The translations under genes and the position numbers were made by a program. Positions 18,222 through 25,828 of a stretch of 48,197 nucleotides of DNA are shown one piece after another. How positions within the stretch are numbered: the stretch's first letter is position 1; every line of letters begins with the position of its first letter. This DNA comes from Geobacteraceae bacterium. Lineage in GTDB: Bacteria; Desulfobacterota; Desulfuromonadia; Geobacterales; Pseudopelobacteraceae. Below the pieces are notes generated by a model. It was not told the DNA's origin. It ran no database searches and was given only the letters and a program-made list of their open reading frames with translations. Where the stretch lies: NCBI GenBank assembly GCA_021286935.1, contig JAJTBI010000014.1:1-48197 (forward strand), read 5' to 3'.

Positions 18222-18950
18222 ATGCCTGCTACTGCCCGCCACATTCTTGTGGATACCGAAGACCGCTGCCTGCAACTCAAGTCTGAAATTGAAGCCGGTG
18301 CTGACTTTGCTGAGGTTGCCAAACGGGAGTCATCCTGCCCTTCCGGTCAAGAAGGCGGTGATCTCGGCACCTTTCATCCCGGCCAGATGGTGCCTGAGTT
18401 TGACCAAGCCGTCTTCACCGGTGAGGTAAACAAACTGATCGGCCCAGTGCAGACTCAGTTCGGCTTCCATCTGATCGAAGTCACCAAACGCTGGGACAAT
18501 CCAAAGGCTGAGCCGCACCAGCCCAAGAGCCTGGATCAAGCCCTGGAAACCCTGCGGCAGGATATGAACAATGCAACCGGCCAGTCACAATTCTATGATC
18601 TGTTTCTTAACACCACCTTCTGCGTGCCGACTCTTGATCCCAAAGACCTTGAAGGTGATATGAAGCTTGAAGAGGGACAGGTGCTGCCTCTTATCATTGA
18701 ATCGGAAGGGAATGACTACCTGATGATCTTTGACAGTGAAGAACGGCTGAAGGGTTGGGCCGGAACGGAGACAAAATGGATTGGCGTGCCGGGACACGTG
18801 ATTGCCTCCACCACCATGCCACCGCTGCATATTGCCATGAACGTCGGCAGCGAATACTCCAAACAGTTCCTGCCGGATGAGATCGCCTGGTTACGGGAGG
18901 TTGTAGAACGCTGCAACCAGGAGGCGGGGGAGCAACAGCAGGCTGGTTGA
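18222..18950 (+). CDS. Parvulin-type PPIase fused to an SseB-like domain
   Basis: 242 residues. Residues 1-92 are a complete small parvulin (rotamase) domain: ARHILVDTEDRC, CPSGQEGGDLGTFHPGQMVPEFDQAVF, then TQFGFHLIEV. Residues about 125-240 form a second domain with the pattern of SseB N-terminal domains (VLPLIIESEGNDYLMIFDSEERLKGW, ending PPLHIAMNVGSEYSKQFLPDEI). There is no signal peptide, so it is cytoplasmic, like E. coli PpiC and trigger-type parvulins. AAGGAG before the ATG. It stands alone between the PII-like gene and a convergent trmO, with a hairpin terminator downstream. The fusion is the odd feature; the SseB assignment is by pattern and less certain than the parvulin. Confidence 0.85.
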   Translation: MPATARHILVDTEDRCLQLKSEIEAGADFAEVAKRESSCPSGQEGGDLGTFHPGQMVPEFDQAVFTGEVNKLIGPVQTQFGFHLIEVTKRWDNPKAEPHQPKSLDQALETLRQDMNNATGQSQFYDLFLNTTFCVPTLDPKDLEGDMKLEEGQVLPLIIESEGNDYLMIFDSEERLKGWAGTETKWIGVPGHVIASTTMPPLHIAMNVGSEYSKQFLPDEIAWLREVVERCNQEAGEQQQAG

Positions 18951-18998
18951 GGTATCTAGCCGCTGCAGCAGGTCGCTGCAACACAGAACCGGATCACC

Positions 18999-19022
18999 AA
19001 AGGCGGCCCATCGGTCGCCTTT
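18999..19022. terminator. GGCGGCC-type hairpin (copy 2), bidirectional terminator
   Basis: Seven-bp outer stem AAAGGCG/CGCCTTT (18999-19005 with 19016-19022) with partial inner pairing, followed on the plus strand by a T-rich stretch. It lies between the convergent PpiC-SseB gene and trmO. Confidence 0.6.
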
Positions 19023-19042
19023 GATTTTCCCGGTTCACACCT

Positions 19043-19561
19043 CTAGCGTGGCTTTCGCGGACCAGGGGCAGATCGTTTCCCCTGTTGCGCATCCAGTTCA
19101 TCAATCCAACCTGCCTTGGCGTCAGGAAAGGCATCGGCATAGGGTACATACGGCTTAATATCCAGCACCGGCGTACCGTCCAGCAGATCGACCCCCCTCA
19201 GATGCAGCGTCCTGCCTTGGATACCGACCAGATCAACCGCTGACAGTCCGATGGCGTTGGGACGATGGGGCGAACGGGTAGCCAGCACCCCCCGCTTTGG
19301 CCCGCCCCGGGGCGGCTTAACCATACTTTTCCAGCCCTCACTCAGGTGAAAGCTGAAGATCAGCCAGACCCGCTCAAAGCCAACCAGATCCTGCACGGAC
19401 TGTTCATCAAGCCAGTCTGCCAGTTCCAGCGTGGCCAGTGCCGGCGCACCTGTCTCGGTTCCCTCCACCACTGTTCCCTGGTGCGGTGCATCAATCCGGC
19501 GGACATAGGGGGAGTGGATAATGCCGATGGGCCGATAGACAATCCGGTCAGCAGTATTCAT
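19043..19561 (-). CDS. trmO: tRNA (adenine-N6)-methyltransferase TrmO (TsaA family)
   Basis: 172 residues from ATG 19561; the frame continues upstream into the rhomboid gene, but the family N-terminus starts here (YRPIGIIHSPY). Family hallmarks: GFERVWLIFSFHLSEGW, the conserved KRGVLATRSPHRPNAIGLS block that binds S-adenosylmethionine in the beta-barrel, and LDGTPVLDIKPYVPYADAF. TrmO methylates N6 of t6A37 in tRNA-Thr. The C-terminus is short and basic (GKRSAPGPRKPR), lacking the extra domain of E. coli TrmO, as in many bacteria. It starts 4 bp after the rhomboid stop codon, so the two genes are probably cotranscribed. Confidence 0.92.
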   Translation of the reverse strand: MNTADRIVYRPIGIIHSPYVRRIDAPHQGTVVEGTETGAPALATLELADWLDEQSVQDLVGFERVWLIFSFHLSEGWKSMVKPPRGGPKRGVLATRSPHRPNAIGLSAVDLVGIQGRTLHLRGVDLLDGTPVLDIKPYVPYADAFPDAKAGWIDELDAQQGKRSAPGPRKPR

Positions 19562-19565
19562 AGGA

Positions 19566-20363
19566 CTACAACCTTGCCCCAAACAGGGCCCACAACAGCA
19601 CACCAACGGTCAGGGCCATACAGCCGAATGCCAAGCTATGATCAAAAGCTCGCTGATTTCGCCTTTCTTCATAGCCGAGCAGCCACCCCAGCAGGACACC
19701 GCCTACCAGGCCACCACCGTGGGCCCAGTTATTAATACCGGGAAAGATCAGGCCGAATACAAAGATACTCAGCGCCCAGCCGCCAACATCCCGATACACC
19801 ATCGTACCGTAGCTCCCTCCCCTGCTCTTGCCGTAAAACAGCAGAGCGCCGATCAGGCTGCAGAGGGCTGCCGATGCCCCCACCGTAAAAGGCACACCGG
19901 CGAAGTACGAAACAAGATACCCCAGACCGCCTCCCACAGTATAGATCACAAACATCCTGCTGCTGCCGTATTCATGGGTAACCCAGGGGGCCAGTTGACG
20001 AAGCGCCGCCAGATTAAAAAGCAGATGCAGGATACCACCATGCAGATAACTGGCACTGACCAGCGTCCAGTATCTTCCATACTGATCAATCGGAATCGTG
20101 CCGCTGGCTCCCAAAAGCAGCAAGCTATTCTGTCCCGGCGTCAGAAAACCTGAAGACTGATCTACTTTTGTGCTTAACAGCAATGAAAGGCCAAAGAAAA
20201 TCAGATTGGCAGTGAGTATGGCAGCACTTATCCATCCCGCACCGGAGACACCAAACAGCACCCACAGGGGATTGGAGCGGGAGGTGCCGCACCACGAACA
20301 GTGTGACTCTTCACTACCGATTATCTGTCTGCAGCGTGGGCAGAGCATTGCACGTTGTTTCAT
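19566..20363 (-). CDS. Rhomboid intramembrane serine protease with N-terminal zinc ribbon
   Basis: 265 residues. Residues 8-25 hold a CxxC-x10-CxxC zinc ribbon (C8, C11, C22, C25). Six or more hydrophobic helices follow. Rhomboid catalytic features are present: HLLFNLAAL with Asn117, the serine motif TVGASAAL with Ser164, and His215 in NNWAHGGGLVGG. Rhomboids cleave transmembrane substrates within the inner membrane; the zinc ribbon may be a cytosolic regulatory or substrate-binding module. A short AGG lies before the ATG. It is upstream of, and likely cotranscribed with, trmO. Substrate unknown. Confidence 0.92.
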   Translation of the reverse strand: MKQRAMLCPRCRQIIGSEESHCSWCGTSRSNPLWVLFGVSGAGWISAAILTANLIFFGLSLLLSTKVDQSSGFLTPGQNSLLLLGASGTIPIDQYGRYWTLVSASYLHGGILHLLFNLAALRQLAPWVTHEYGSSRMFVIYTVGGGLGYLVSYFAGVPFTVGASAALCSLIGALLFYGKSRGGSYGTMVYRDVGGWALSIFVFGLIFPGINNWAHGGGLVGGVLLGWLLGYEERRNQRAFDHSLAFGCMALTVGVLLWALFGARL

Positions 20364-20480
20364 AGCTACCTATGCCTCGAAGAGATTGGCGCTTAGTTAT
20401 CAAAATACAACCTTTTACACCAGAGAGCTCTTGCGCCGGACCTCTCTGAAATGATACATAGACGGTTCTCTGTTTCAAAC

Positions 20481-20622
20481 GAGCCTCTTACAAAATGTCA
20501 TGAGGAAGGCTGGATACACGGCGCACGGCGCGCAGCGACAGAGACATAACAACCAGTTAGGCGAAGAAGCGAGCACCGCGCAACACAGTAGACAGCCTCC
20601 GCAGTAGTTTTGCAAGAGGTTC
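20481..20622. repeat. Dispersed inverted-repeat element, copy A
   Basis: Ends are 15-base imperfect inverted repeats (20481-20495 GAGCCTCTTACAAAA against 20608-20622 TTTTGCAAGAGGTTC, 13 of 15 pairing). The interior begins TGTCATGAGGAAG and contains CGCACGGCGCGCAGCGA. The same interior blocks recur at 39543-39590. It fills most of the 310-base gap between the rhomboid gene and the LysA-like gene. No coding capacity. Confidence 0.65.
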
Positions 20623-20676
20623 AAACATATACGCAAAAGGGTATTGCCCTACAATCATTATTACGAGGTTATCAGC

Positions 20677-21996
20677 ATGTCGACACATCAGTTTGGCCCT
20701 ACAAAGCTGGATGCAACCCTGATCCCCAAAATTGCCGAGCAATGGGGCACCCCGATCTATCTGCATGACCAAGCCTACATTGAAAACAGCTGTGAACAGC
20801 TGCGGAACATGCCTAACGCCTTTGGTCTGCATGTGCGCTATGCCATGAAGGCCAACTCTGACCGCACCGTGTTGCGGGTAGTTACCAGCAAGGGGCTGGA
20901 TCTGGATTGCTCATCACTGGATGAAGCAGCCCGCGCCCATGCTGCCGGAGTTCCCTTCAGCCGGATGATGCTGACCACCCAGGAGGTCCCTTCCGGTGAA
21001 GAACGCACAGAGCTGGAAGCGATGATCAAGGCTGGTTTGAAGTACAACGTCTGCTCCATGCTGCAGTTCAACCTGATTGCCGATTTTGCCAAGGCCAATA
21101 ACGTAGACCTCTCCATGCGAGTACATCCCGGCGCAGCCGGTGGTGGTGAAAGTGCCACCCGCGACACCGGCAGTGAATACTCCTGCTTTGGCGTCCACTT
21201 AAACGACGTCCCCACGGTAAAGGCCAAGGCTGATGAGATGGGGCTGCGCTTTACCCAGGTCCATGTGCATATCGGCTCCGGCGGCGACCCGGAAAAATGG
21301 CGCCAGAACATTGACCGCGAACTGGGTTTTGTAAAGACCTACTTCCCGGATGCAACCACTGTCAGCTTTGGCGGAGGTCTGAAAGTGGCCCGGATGCCGG
21401 GTGAAAAGCAGGCCGATATTGTTTCCTTGGGCGCCTATGCAAAACAGCGGATCGAGGAATTTAAGGCAGCCACCGGACGTGAGCTGCAGATGGAGATTGA
21501 ACCGGGCACCTTTGTGGTGGCCAACTCCGGCCACATCATTACCCGCATCATCGACAAAAAACTGACCAATGAACTGAACTTTCTGATTGTGGACGGCGGC
21601 ATGGAACTGCTGACCCGTCCGCTGCTGTACGGCTCAGAGCATCCGATTGCCATTGTGCGTCAGGACGGCACCCTGCTTTCCAGTGAGTACGATCAAGCCC
21701 CTGCACAAGGTCTTAAGTCTTTCGGTATCGTCGGTCGTTGCTGTGAAAGTGGCGACTCGGTTCGCCTGGATAACGACGGCAACATCGTGCCGGTACTGAT
21801 TGCAGAACCGGAGATTGGCGATTACGTGGTAATTGGCGGCACCGGCGCCTACTCGGAAAGTATGTCACCGGAGAACTACAACTCCCACCGCAAGCCGGGT
21901 GCCGTGATGAAGACCAAGGGCGGCGAACTGGTACTGATCCGCAAGAAGCAGGTTCGGTCGCAACTGACTGAAAACGAGCTGGATGTAACGCTGTAA
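20677..21996 (+). CDS. lysA: Diaminopimelate decarboxylase-family (fold type III PLP) enzyme
   Basis: 439 residues from ATG 20677 (GAGG nine bases upstream). Alanine-racemase-fold barrel: PLP lysine in HVRYAMKANSD near residue 60, CSSLDEAARAHAAGV, the HVHIGSGGDP loop, glycine loop TVSFGGGLKV, EIEPGTF, and the C-terminal partner-subunit motif GRCCESGDSV (CESxD of DAP/ornithine decarboxylases). LysA releases lysine from meso-diaminopimelate. The HIGSGGDP loop and C-terminus differ from the common LysA (HIGSQI), and the gene lies far from dapA-dapB-dapL, so it may be a second, specialised decarboxylase; substrate assignment is tentative. A strong terminator follows. Confidence 0.8.
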   Translation: MSTHQFGPTKLDATLIPKIAEQWGTPIYLHDQAYIENSCEQLRNMPNAFGLHVRYAMKANSDRTVLRVVTSKGLDLDCSSLDEAARAHAAGVPFSRMMLTTQEVPSGEERTELEAMIKAGLKYNVCSMLQFNLIADFAKANNVDLSMRVHPGAAGGGESATRDTGSEYSCFGVHLNDVPTVKAKADEMGLRFTQVHVHIGSGGDPEKWRQNIDRELGFVKTYFPDATTVSFGGGLKVARMPGEKQADIVSLGAYAKQRIEEFKAATGRELQMEIEPGTFVVANSGHIITRIIDKKLTNELNFLIVDGGMELLTRPLLYGSEHPIAIVRQDGTLLSSEYDQAPAQGLKSFGIVGRCCESGDSVRLDNDGNIVPVLIAEPEIGDYVVIGGTGAYSESMSPENYNSHRKPGAVMKTKGGELVLIRKKQVRSQLTENELDVTL

Positions 21997-22012
21997 GCGC
22001 CTGACTCAATAG

Positions 22013-22059
22013 ACAACAAAAGAGGCCACGGGTTACAAACCTGTGGCCTCTTTTGTTGT
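22013..22059. terminator. Strong bidirectional rho-independent terminator
   Basis: A 17-bp perfect stem (22013-22029 with 22043-22059) has complementary A-rich and T-rich ends. It separates the convergent LysA-like gene and the toxin-antitoxin operon. Confidence 0.9.
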
Positions 22060-22073
22060 ATGCGTGACAATCC

Positions 22074-22349
22074 TTATCGATACACCTCATCATGGCTGCC
22101 GATATCAAGCAGGATGATCTCCTTGTCGGTGACCATGACAGTAAGCGTAATCCGATAGCTATGGGTGAGACTCACGGCCTGGATACCTTTGAGTTTGCCG
22201 GTCAGATGGTGATATTTCAGGTGGGGCTGAAATGGGTCAACTTCAAGGTCGTGCAGTATTGTAGTAAACTTGGATCGCAGACCGTGATGCTGCTCCGTAA
22301 ACTTTTTAGCTGCGCGGGTAAAGCCGGTCGTCCAGACAAGAGTATACAT
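22074..22349 (-). CDS. RelE/ParE-superfamily toxin
   Basis: 91 residues, the usual toxin size. RelE-fold features: an N-terminal beta strand (YTLVWTTGF), two helices (RAAKKFTEQ, RSKFTTILHDLEVDPF), then HLTGKLKGIQAVSLTHSYRITLTV and a last strand with ILLDIGSHDEVY, as in RelE/YafQ/YoeB-type mRNA interferases with terminal His/Tyr residues. Such toxins cut mRNA at the ribosome when the antitoxin is lost. The start codon follows the antitoxin stop by 2 bp, the normal antitoxin-first order. Confidence 0.85.
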   Translation of the reverse strand: MYTLVWTTGFTRAAKKFTEQHHGLRSKFTTILHDLEVDPFQPHLKYHHLTGKLKGIQAVSLTHSYRITLTVMVTDKEIILLDIGSHDEVYR

Positions 22350-22351
22350 GA

Positions 22352-22615
22352 TCAGACGTCCAGCCCCAGCTCTTTGATCAGATCAGCTGCGCTACCACGC
22401 TTCACCCGACCGGCCTTCAGATCCTCAAGCGAAGCCTTCACCCTGGCAACATAGGCTTCCTCTGCCTCAGCCACCAGCTCTTGATAACGTGCCTCAGTCA
22501 GCACCACATACTCTGGCCGGTTGTTGCGGATGACATGCAGATCACCATTTGAGATAACACCATCAACGGCGGCAATACCGCGCCGCTTGATCTCCTGTGC
22601 CGGGATGGTATTCAT
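22352..22615 (-). CDS. Phd/YefM-type antitoxin
   Basis: 87 residues. The N-terminal half shows the Phd/YefM pattern (IPAQEIKRRGIAAVDGVISNGDLHVIRNNRPEYVVLTEARYQEL), a DNA-binding dimerisation fold. The C-terminal half is a charged helix (ARVKASLEDLKAGRVKRGSA) that would wrap and block the toxin. Good ribosome site (AAAGGAG). First gene of the toxin-antitoxin operon, so it is likely autorepressed together with the toxin. Residues are quoted in parts here only to mark domains. Confidence 0.85.
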   Translation of the reverse strand: MNTIPAQEIKRRGIAAVDGVISNGDLHVIRNNRPEYVVLTEARYQELVAEAEEAYVARVKASLEDLKAGRVKRGSAADLIKELGLDV

Positions 22616-22697
22616 ATCAGCACTCCTTTTGACACCTGATTAGGTACTTAATACTGTGCCACAGGAAAAAGCAGGAAACAAGAAAGATCTATTTGGA

Positions 22698-22735
22698 AAC
22701 GACATAAGGCGGCCAATTGGCCGCCTTATGTCGTT
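22698..22735. repeat. 38-bp perfect palindrome (GGCGGCC hairpin copy 3)
   Basis: The two arms (22698-22716 and 22717-22735) are exactly complementary, with AATT at the centre and the GGCGGCC core shared with the other hairpins. It lies between the toxin-antitoxin operon and the receiver gene in a 230-base gap that shows nothing else. Placed after the receiver gene it could end that transcript; there is no long T-run. Confidence 0.7.
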
Positions 22736-22849
22736 CAGGATCAAGGGCCATTTCGCTACTCACTGACGCATAAGTACGAAGAATGTAGCATGAACAGCAT
22801 TGAATTCAACGCAGCTATCACTGTGGGCGAGTAAAACAGACATAGAATT

Positions 22850-23251
22850 CTAGACCAACCCCAACGTCGCAATTTCTTGCAGTAATTTCTCCCGGTCAAT
22901 CGGCTTGGTGATGTATGCCGACGCCCCGCAGGCAAAAAAGGAGTTCAAAACGGTTGTAGAGGTGCTGTCGGCTGAAATGATGACCACCTTGGATTCCAAA
23001 TCCGGTGGCACTGCCAACGCCGCCTCAGCATCACGAATATGTTTCAGCACCATCAGGCCATCCATACCGGGCATATTTATATCCAGACAGATCAGATTGT
23101 AATTTGAGCCTTCAAGGTGGCCCAGATCAAAGCTACAGAGAGCTTTTTCGCCATTGGGGGCGATATCGCAGATAAAGTGATCCTCAAGGATCACCTTCAG
23201 GATAAAGCAGGTGGTAATATCATCATCCACGATCAGACATCTCTTCTTCAT
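22850..23251 (-). CDS. Single-domain response regulator (CheY-like receiver)
   Basis: 133 residues forming one receiver domain with no output domain. Acidic pocket Asp9-Asp10 in CLIVDDD, phospho-acceptor Asp57 in LICLDINMPGMDG, Ser93 in VIISADS, and Lys116 in YITKPID are all in place, so phosphorylation is expected. A short insertion (GHLEGSN) precedes strand 3. No histidine kinase is adjacent in the window, so the partner is unknown. Cytoplasmic. Confidence 0.92.
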   Translation of the reverse strand: MKKRCLIVDDDITTCFILKVILEDHFICDIAPNGEKALCSFDLGHLEGSNYNLICLDINMPGMDGLMVLKHIRDAEAALAVPPDLESKVVIISADSTSTTVLNSFFACGASAYITKPIDREKLLQEIATLGLV

Positions 23252-23351
23252 TCAGTATCCCTGCTGTTCAGCCAAGAATTAACGACACCTACTCCATATC
23301 AAATATTATGGGGGGCTGCAATCGACGATTCCGCAGAGTAACCTGACGACA

Positions 23352-24491
23352 CTAGGCAGCCACCAGGGGAGCTGTGCCATCGGCCAGAATGGCTGCCACC
23401 CACCGGGCCAGCAGCGTCAACTGTTCCACCGGCATCCGTTCTTCACAGGTATGCACTTTCTCAAAGCCACAACAGAGTACAGCCGTCGGAATACCGCATT
23501 CGTTGAAGAAATTGGCATCAGAACCGCCGCCGGTGGAGCGGTGACGTACCGGCAGCCCCAGGCTACGGGCGGCTGCATCAGCACGACGCACCGGTGCTGA
23601 ATTTGAATCAAGTTGATAGGAACGATAGTTGGAGCGCACACTGATCTCCACACGTCCCCCGGCCGCCTGGGTTGCCTCCTCCAGAGCCTGCCGCATTGCT
23701 GCCACCTGCTCGGCAAGGCGGGCAGGATCAGTAGAACGAGCCTCCGCACTCAGCTCACAACGATCCGGCACAATATTGGTCGGCCCGTCAGCCCGGATAC
23801 TGCCGATATTGGCGGTGGTCTCGCCATCAATCCGCAACAGCTGCATCCGGGAAATGGCTGTGGCAGCAATCTGGATAGCCGATATCCCTTCTTCCGGGGC
23901 AATACCGGAGTGAGCGGCCCGGCCGTGGATCACGGCAGACAGCCGCACCTGTTCCGGCGCCTTGACCACAATCTCACCCACCGGGCCACCGGCATCCAGT
24001 ACAAAACCGCAGCGTGAGACCAGTTGCTTCATGTCAAACTGTTCGATCCCCTGCAACGACAGCTCCTCAGCCACGCTGAAGACCACCTCCAACGGAGGAT
24101 GGGGCAGCCCCTGCTCACGGAACAAGGTTATCCCCTCCAACACCGCTGCCAGACCAGCCACATCATCGGCCCCCAGCACCGTACTGCCGTCACTGACAAC
24201 ATACTCGCCTTCGATCTGCGGCCTTACCCCACAGCCCGGTACCACCCGATCCATATGGCAGGAAAACAGCAGGGTCTCACCGGGCCCGCTACCCGGCAGG
24301 GTGGCGTACAGGTTACCGGCGTTACCGCCAAGCCGTGCTCCGGCATCATCTTCGTTCACCGTAAAGCCCAGCTCGCCTAACAGCACGGTCAGGCGGTCAG
24401 CCATGGCCCGTTCCCTGGTCGGCTCGGCATCAATGGTGCACAGTTCCATAAAGGTATTCATCAGGCGTTTGGCGTTAATATCAGGTGTCAT
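23352..24491 (-). CDS. M20-family metallopeptidase (PepT-like)
   Basis: 379 residues. Metal-site landmarks in order: LFSCHMDRVVPG (first metal His and following Asp catalytic residue), STVLGADDVAGLAAVLEG (bridging Asp), FSVAEELSLQG (catalytic Glu and metal Glu), DAGGPVGEIV, and the C-terminal HRSTGGGSDANFFNECG with the last ligand near CGFEKVHTCEERMPVEQL. The dimerisation domain lies between about residues 175 and 290 (HGRAAHSGIAPEEGISAI). This arrangement is closest to PepT-like tripeptidases and related M20 aminopeptidases. Cytoplasmic peptide turnover is inferred; exact substrate unknown. Stands alone, minus strand. Confidence 0.9.
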   Translation of the reverse strand: MTPDINAKRLMNTFMELCTIDAEPTRERAMADRLTVLLGELGFTVNEDDAGARLGGNAGNLYATLPGSGPGETLLFSCHMDRVVPGCGVRPQIEGEYVVSDGSTVLGADDVAGLAAVLEGITLFREQGLPHPPLEVVFSVAEELSLQGIEQFDMKQLVSRCGFVLDAGGPVGEIVVKAPEQVRLSAVIHGRAAHSGIAPEEGISAIQIAATAISRMQLLRIDGETTANIGSIRADGPTNIVPDRCELSAEARSTDPARLAEQVAAMRQALEEATQAAGGRVEISVRSNYRSYQLDSNSAPVRRADAAARSLGLPVRHRSTGGGSDANFFNECGIPTAVLCCGFEKVHTCEERMPVEQLTLLARWVAAILADGTAPLVAA

Positions 24492-24753
24492 GGGCAGTAT
24501 CCGTCTTGCTAAGGTTGTTGATTAAGAGAGGCATCATGATACCTGTTCCGGTACTGACAGGCAAGTTACAGACAGCCCGAGGCCCGGAACAGGGTCTCAT
24601 TTACTGTCGGCGGGCAGGCATCGGCATCAATCGATGGGTTTCAGCCGGATTACTATGTACTGACTATTGTAGCCGTTTGTGTATACTCAAGCTGCCTGTG
24701 GCTGTTCAACACCAAATCCAGACAGTTAATCTGTCCCCCCGAAGGAGGCCGTC

Positions 24754-25635
24754 ATGAAGACAGGAGTTTCTCTTTTGCTGGCGTTGTTTACAGTCATCTG
24801 CTTCCCGCTGCTCTCACTGGCCATCGATCCGGGAACGGCCAGCGGCTCGCTCACGGTTGGCGCGACCGTTGTGAACCTCACCCACTCCTATGCCCATCTG
24901 CATGACAATGCCGAGGACGGTCCGAACAGCAAAAAGGAAATGCGGATCCTGGTGGCAGACCGGGCGGTCCAGCAGGAAGCCATCGCCGGTCTCAACCCCT
25001 TTTTCACGCTCTCCGCAATGGTGCGCAAAGGAACCGTCCGCGGGGTTCTGGTACGGTTTGATCCCGCCAATCCGAAGGAAGTTGTTGTTACGGTCCTCTT
25101 TCCGCAACAGGAAGAGCGCTACTCGCTGGGCAACAAGACCATCAGCCAGAGCGAACGCAGCCCGCTCGACAAACTGGTGATAACAAACTCGCGGGTCAGC
25201 GCAGCCATGGAGCAGAGCAGCGAAGGCAACCCGGAACAGGGATGGCCGGCCGAGAAATATGCCTTCAGCTTCAACGCCCCCCTCTTCCGGGAACCAGCCG
25301 TTACCGCCACCCTGAAAGGCAAACAGGCCTTGAACTCCCCGCAGGTCAAGGCGGTGCTGGCCAAGACGGCAGCCATGGCCAAAGGGGATTATGCAGCTGT
25401 AAAGAGCGTCAGTACGAAGCGGTCAATCGAGGAGATGGACGGATTCATGGCACAAGGCAAGGATGAGTCCATGAAGATGATGTCAGAGGCCGGCAAGCAG
25501 ATGGGACAGGCGGTGAAAAAACTCCCTCTGACGCTGGTTGTGCGTGGGGACCGGGCGACCCTGCTGATCAAACAGCAGGGTGGCAGATCGATGGTCGGTC
25601 TGGTGAAACAGTCCGGGGTCTGGCTGGTGGACTGA
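24754..25635 (+). CDS. Secreted protein of unknown function
   Basis: 293 residues with a signal peptide (VSLLLALFTVICFPLLSLA, cut after about residue 23). The mature N-terminus has SGSLTVGATVVNLTHSYAHLHDNAE, a beta-rich start with a histidine-containing loop. Residues 60-150 form a beta-rich part (RILVADRAV, VRGVLVRFDP, VVVTVLFP). A helical linker rich in Lys/Met follows (EEMDGFMAQGKDESMKMMSEAG), and the C-terminus LPLTLVVRGDRATLLIKQQGG ends GLVKQSGVWLVD, resembling small SH3-like or NTF2-like end strands. GAAGGAGG before the ATG. No named family recognised. The 260 bases before it hold no other gene I can support. Confidence 0.7.
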   Translation: MKTGVSLLLALFTVICFPLLSLAIDPGTASGSLTVGATVVNLTHSYAHLHDNAEDGPNSKKEMRILVADRAVQQEAIAGLNPFFTLSAMVRKGTVRGVLVRFDPANPKEVVVTVLFPQQEERYSLGNKTISQSERSPLDKLVITNSRVSAAMEQSSEGNPEQGWPAEKYAFSFNAPLFREPAVTATLKGKQALNSPQVKAVLAKTAAMAKGDYAAVKSVSTKRSIEEMDGFMAQGKDESMKMMSEAGKQMGQAVKKLPLTLVVRGDRATLLIKQQGGRSMVGLVKQSGVWLVD

Positions 25636-25674
25636 CACGAATGCTGTGCTTAATAGTTCTGCCATAAGGGGCAA

Positions 25675-25735
25675 AAAAGGCGGCCGGTTGGCCGCCTTTT
25701 GAATTACGTATACTGTCCCCGGAATTCTGGCCCGA
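25675..25735. repeat. GGCGGCC hairpin (copy 4) with GAATTA/TGTCCCC tail
   Basis: Eleven-bp perfect stem (25675-25685 with 25690-25700) with loop GGTT, followed by GAATTAcGTATacTGTCCCC. The same hairpin plus tail occurs at 26543-26590. It may terminate the secreted-protein gene. Confidence 0.7.
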
Positions 25736-25828
25736 ATGTTCTATTAATTTCGGTATGCTTTCCAACCGTTTGACGGTATCCTCCCCCACCGACTGCACTG
25801 ACCACCCCACCCTGACCAGGAACCTAGC

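Noticed and set aside
24485..24757. 90-codon open frame between the M20 peptidase and the secreted protein
   Set aside because: No ribosome site, no motif, composition unlike coding sequence, and it overlaps the start of the better supported gene at 24754.
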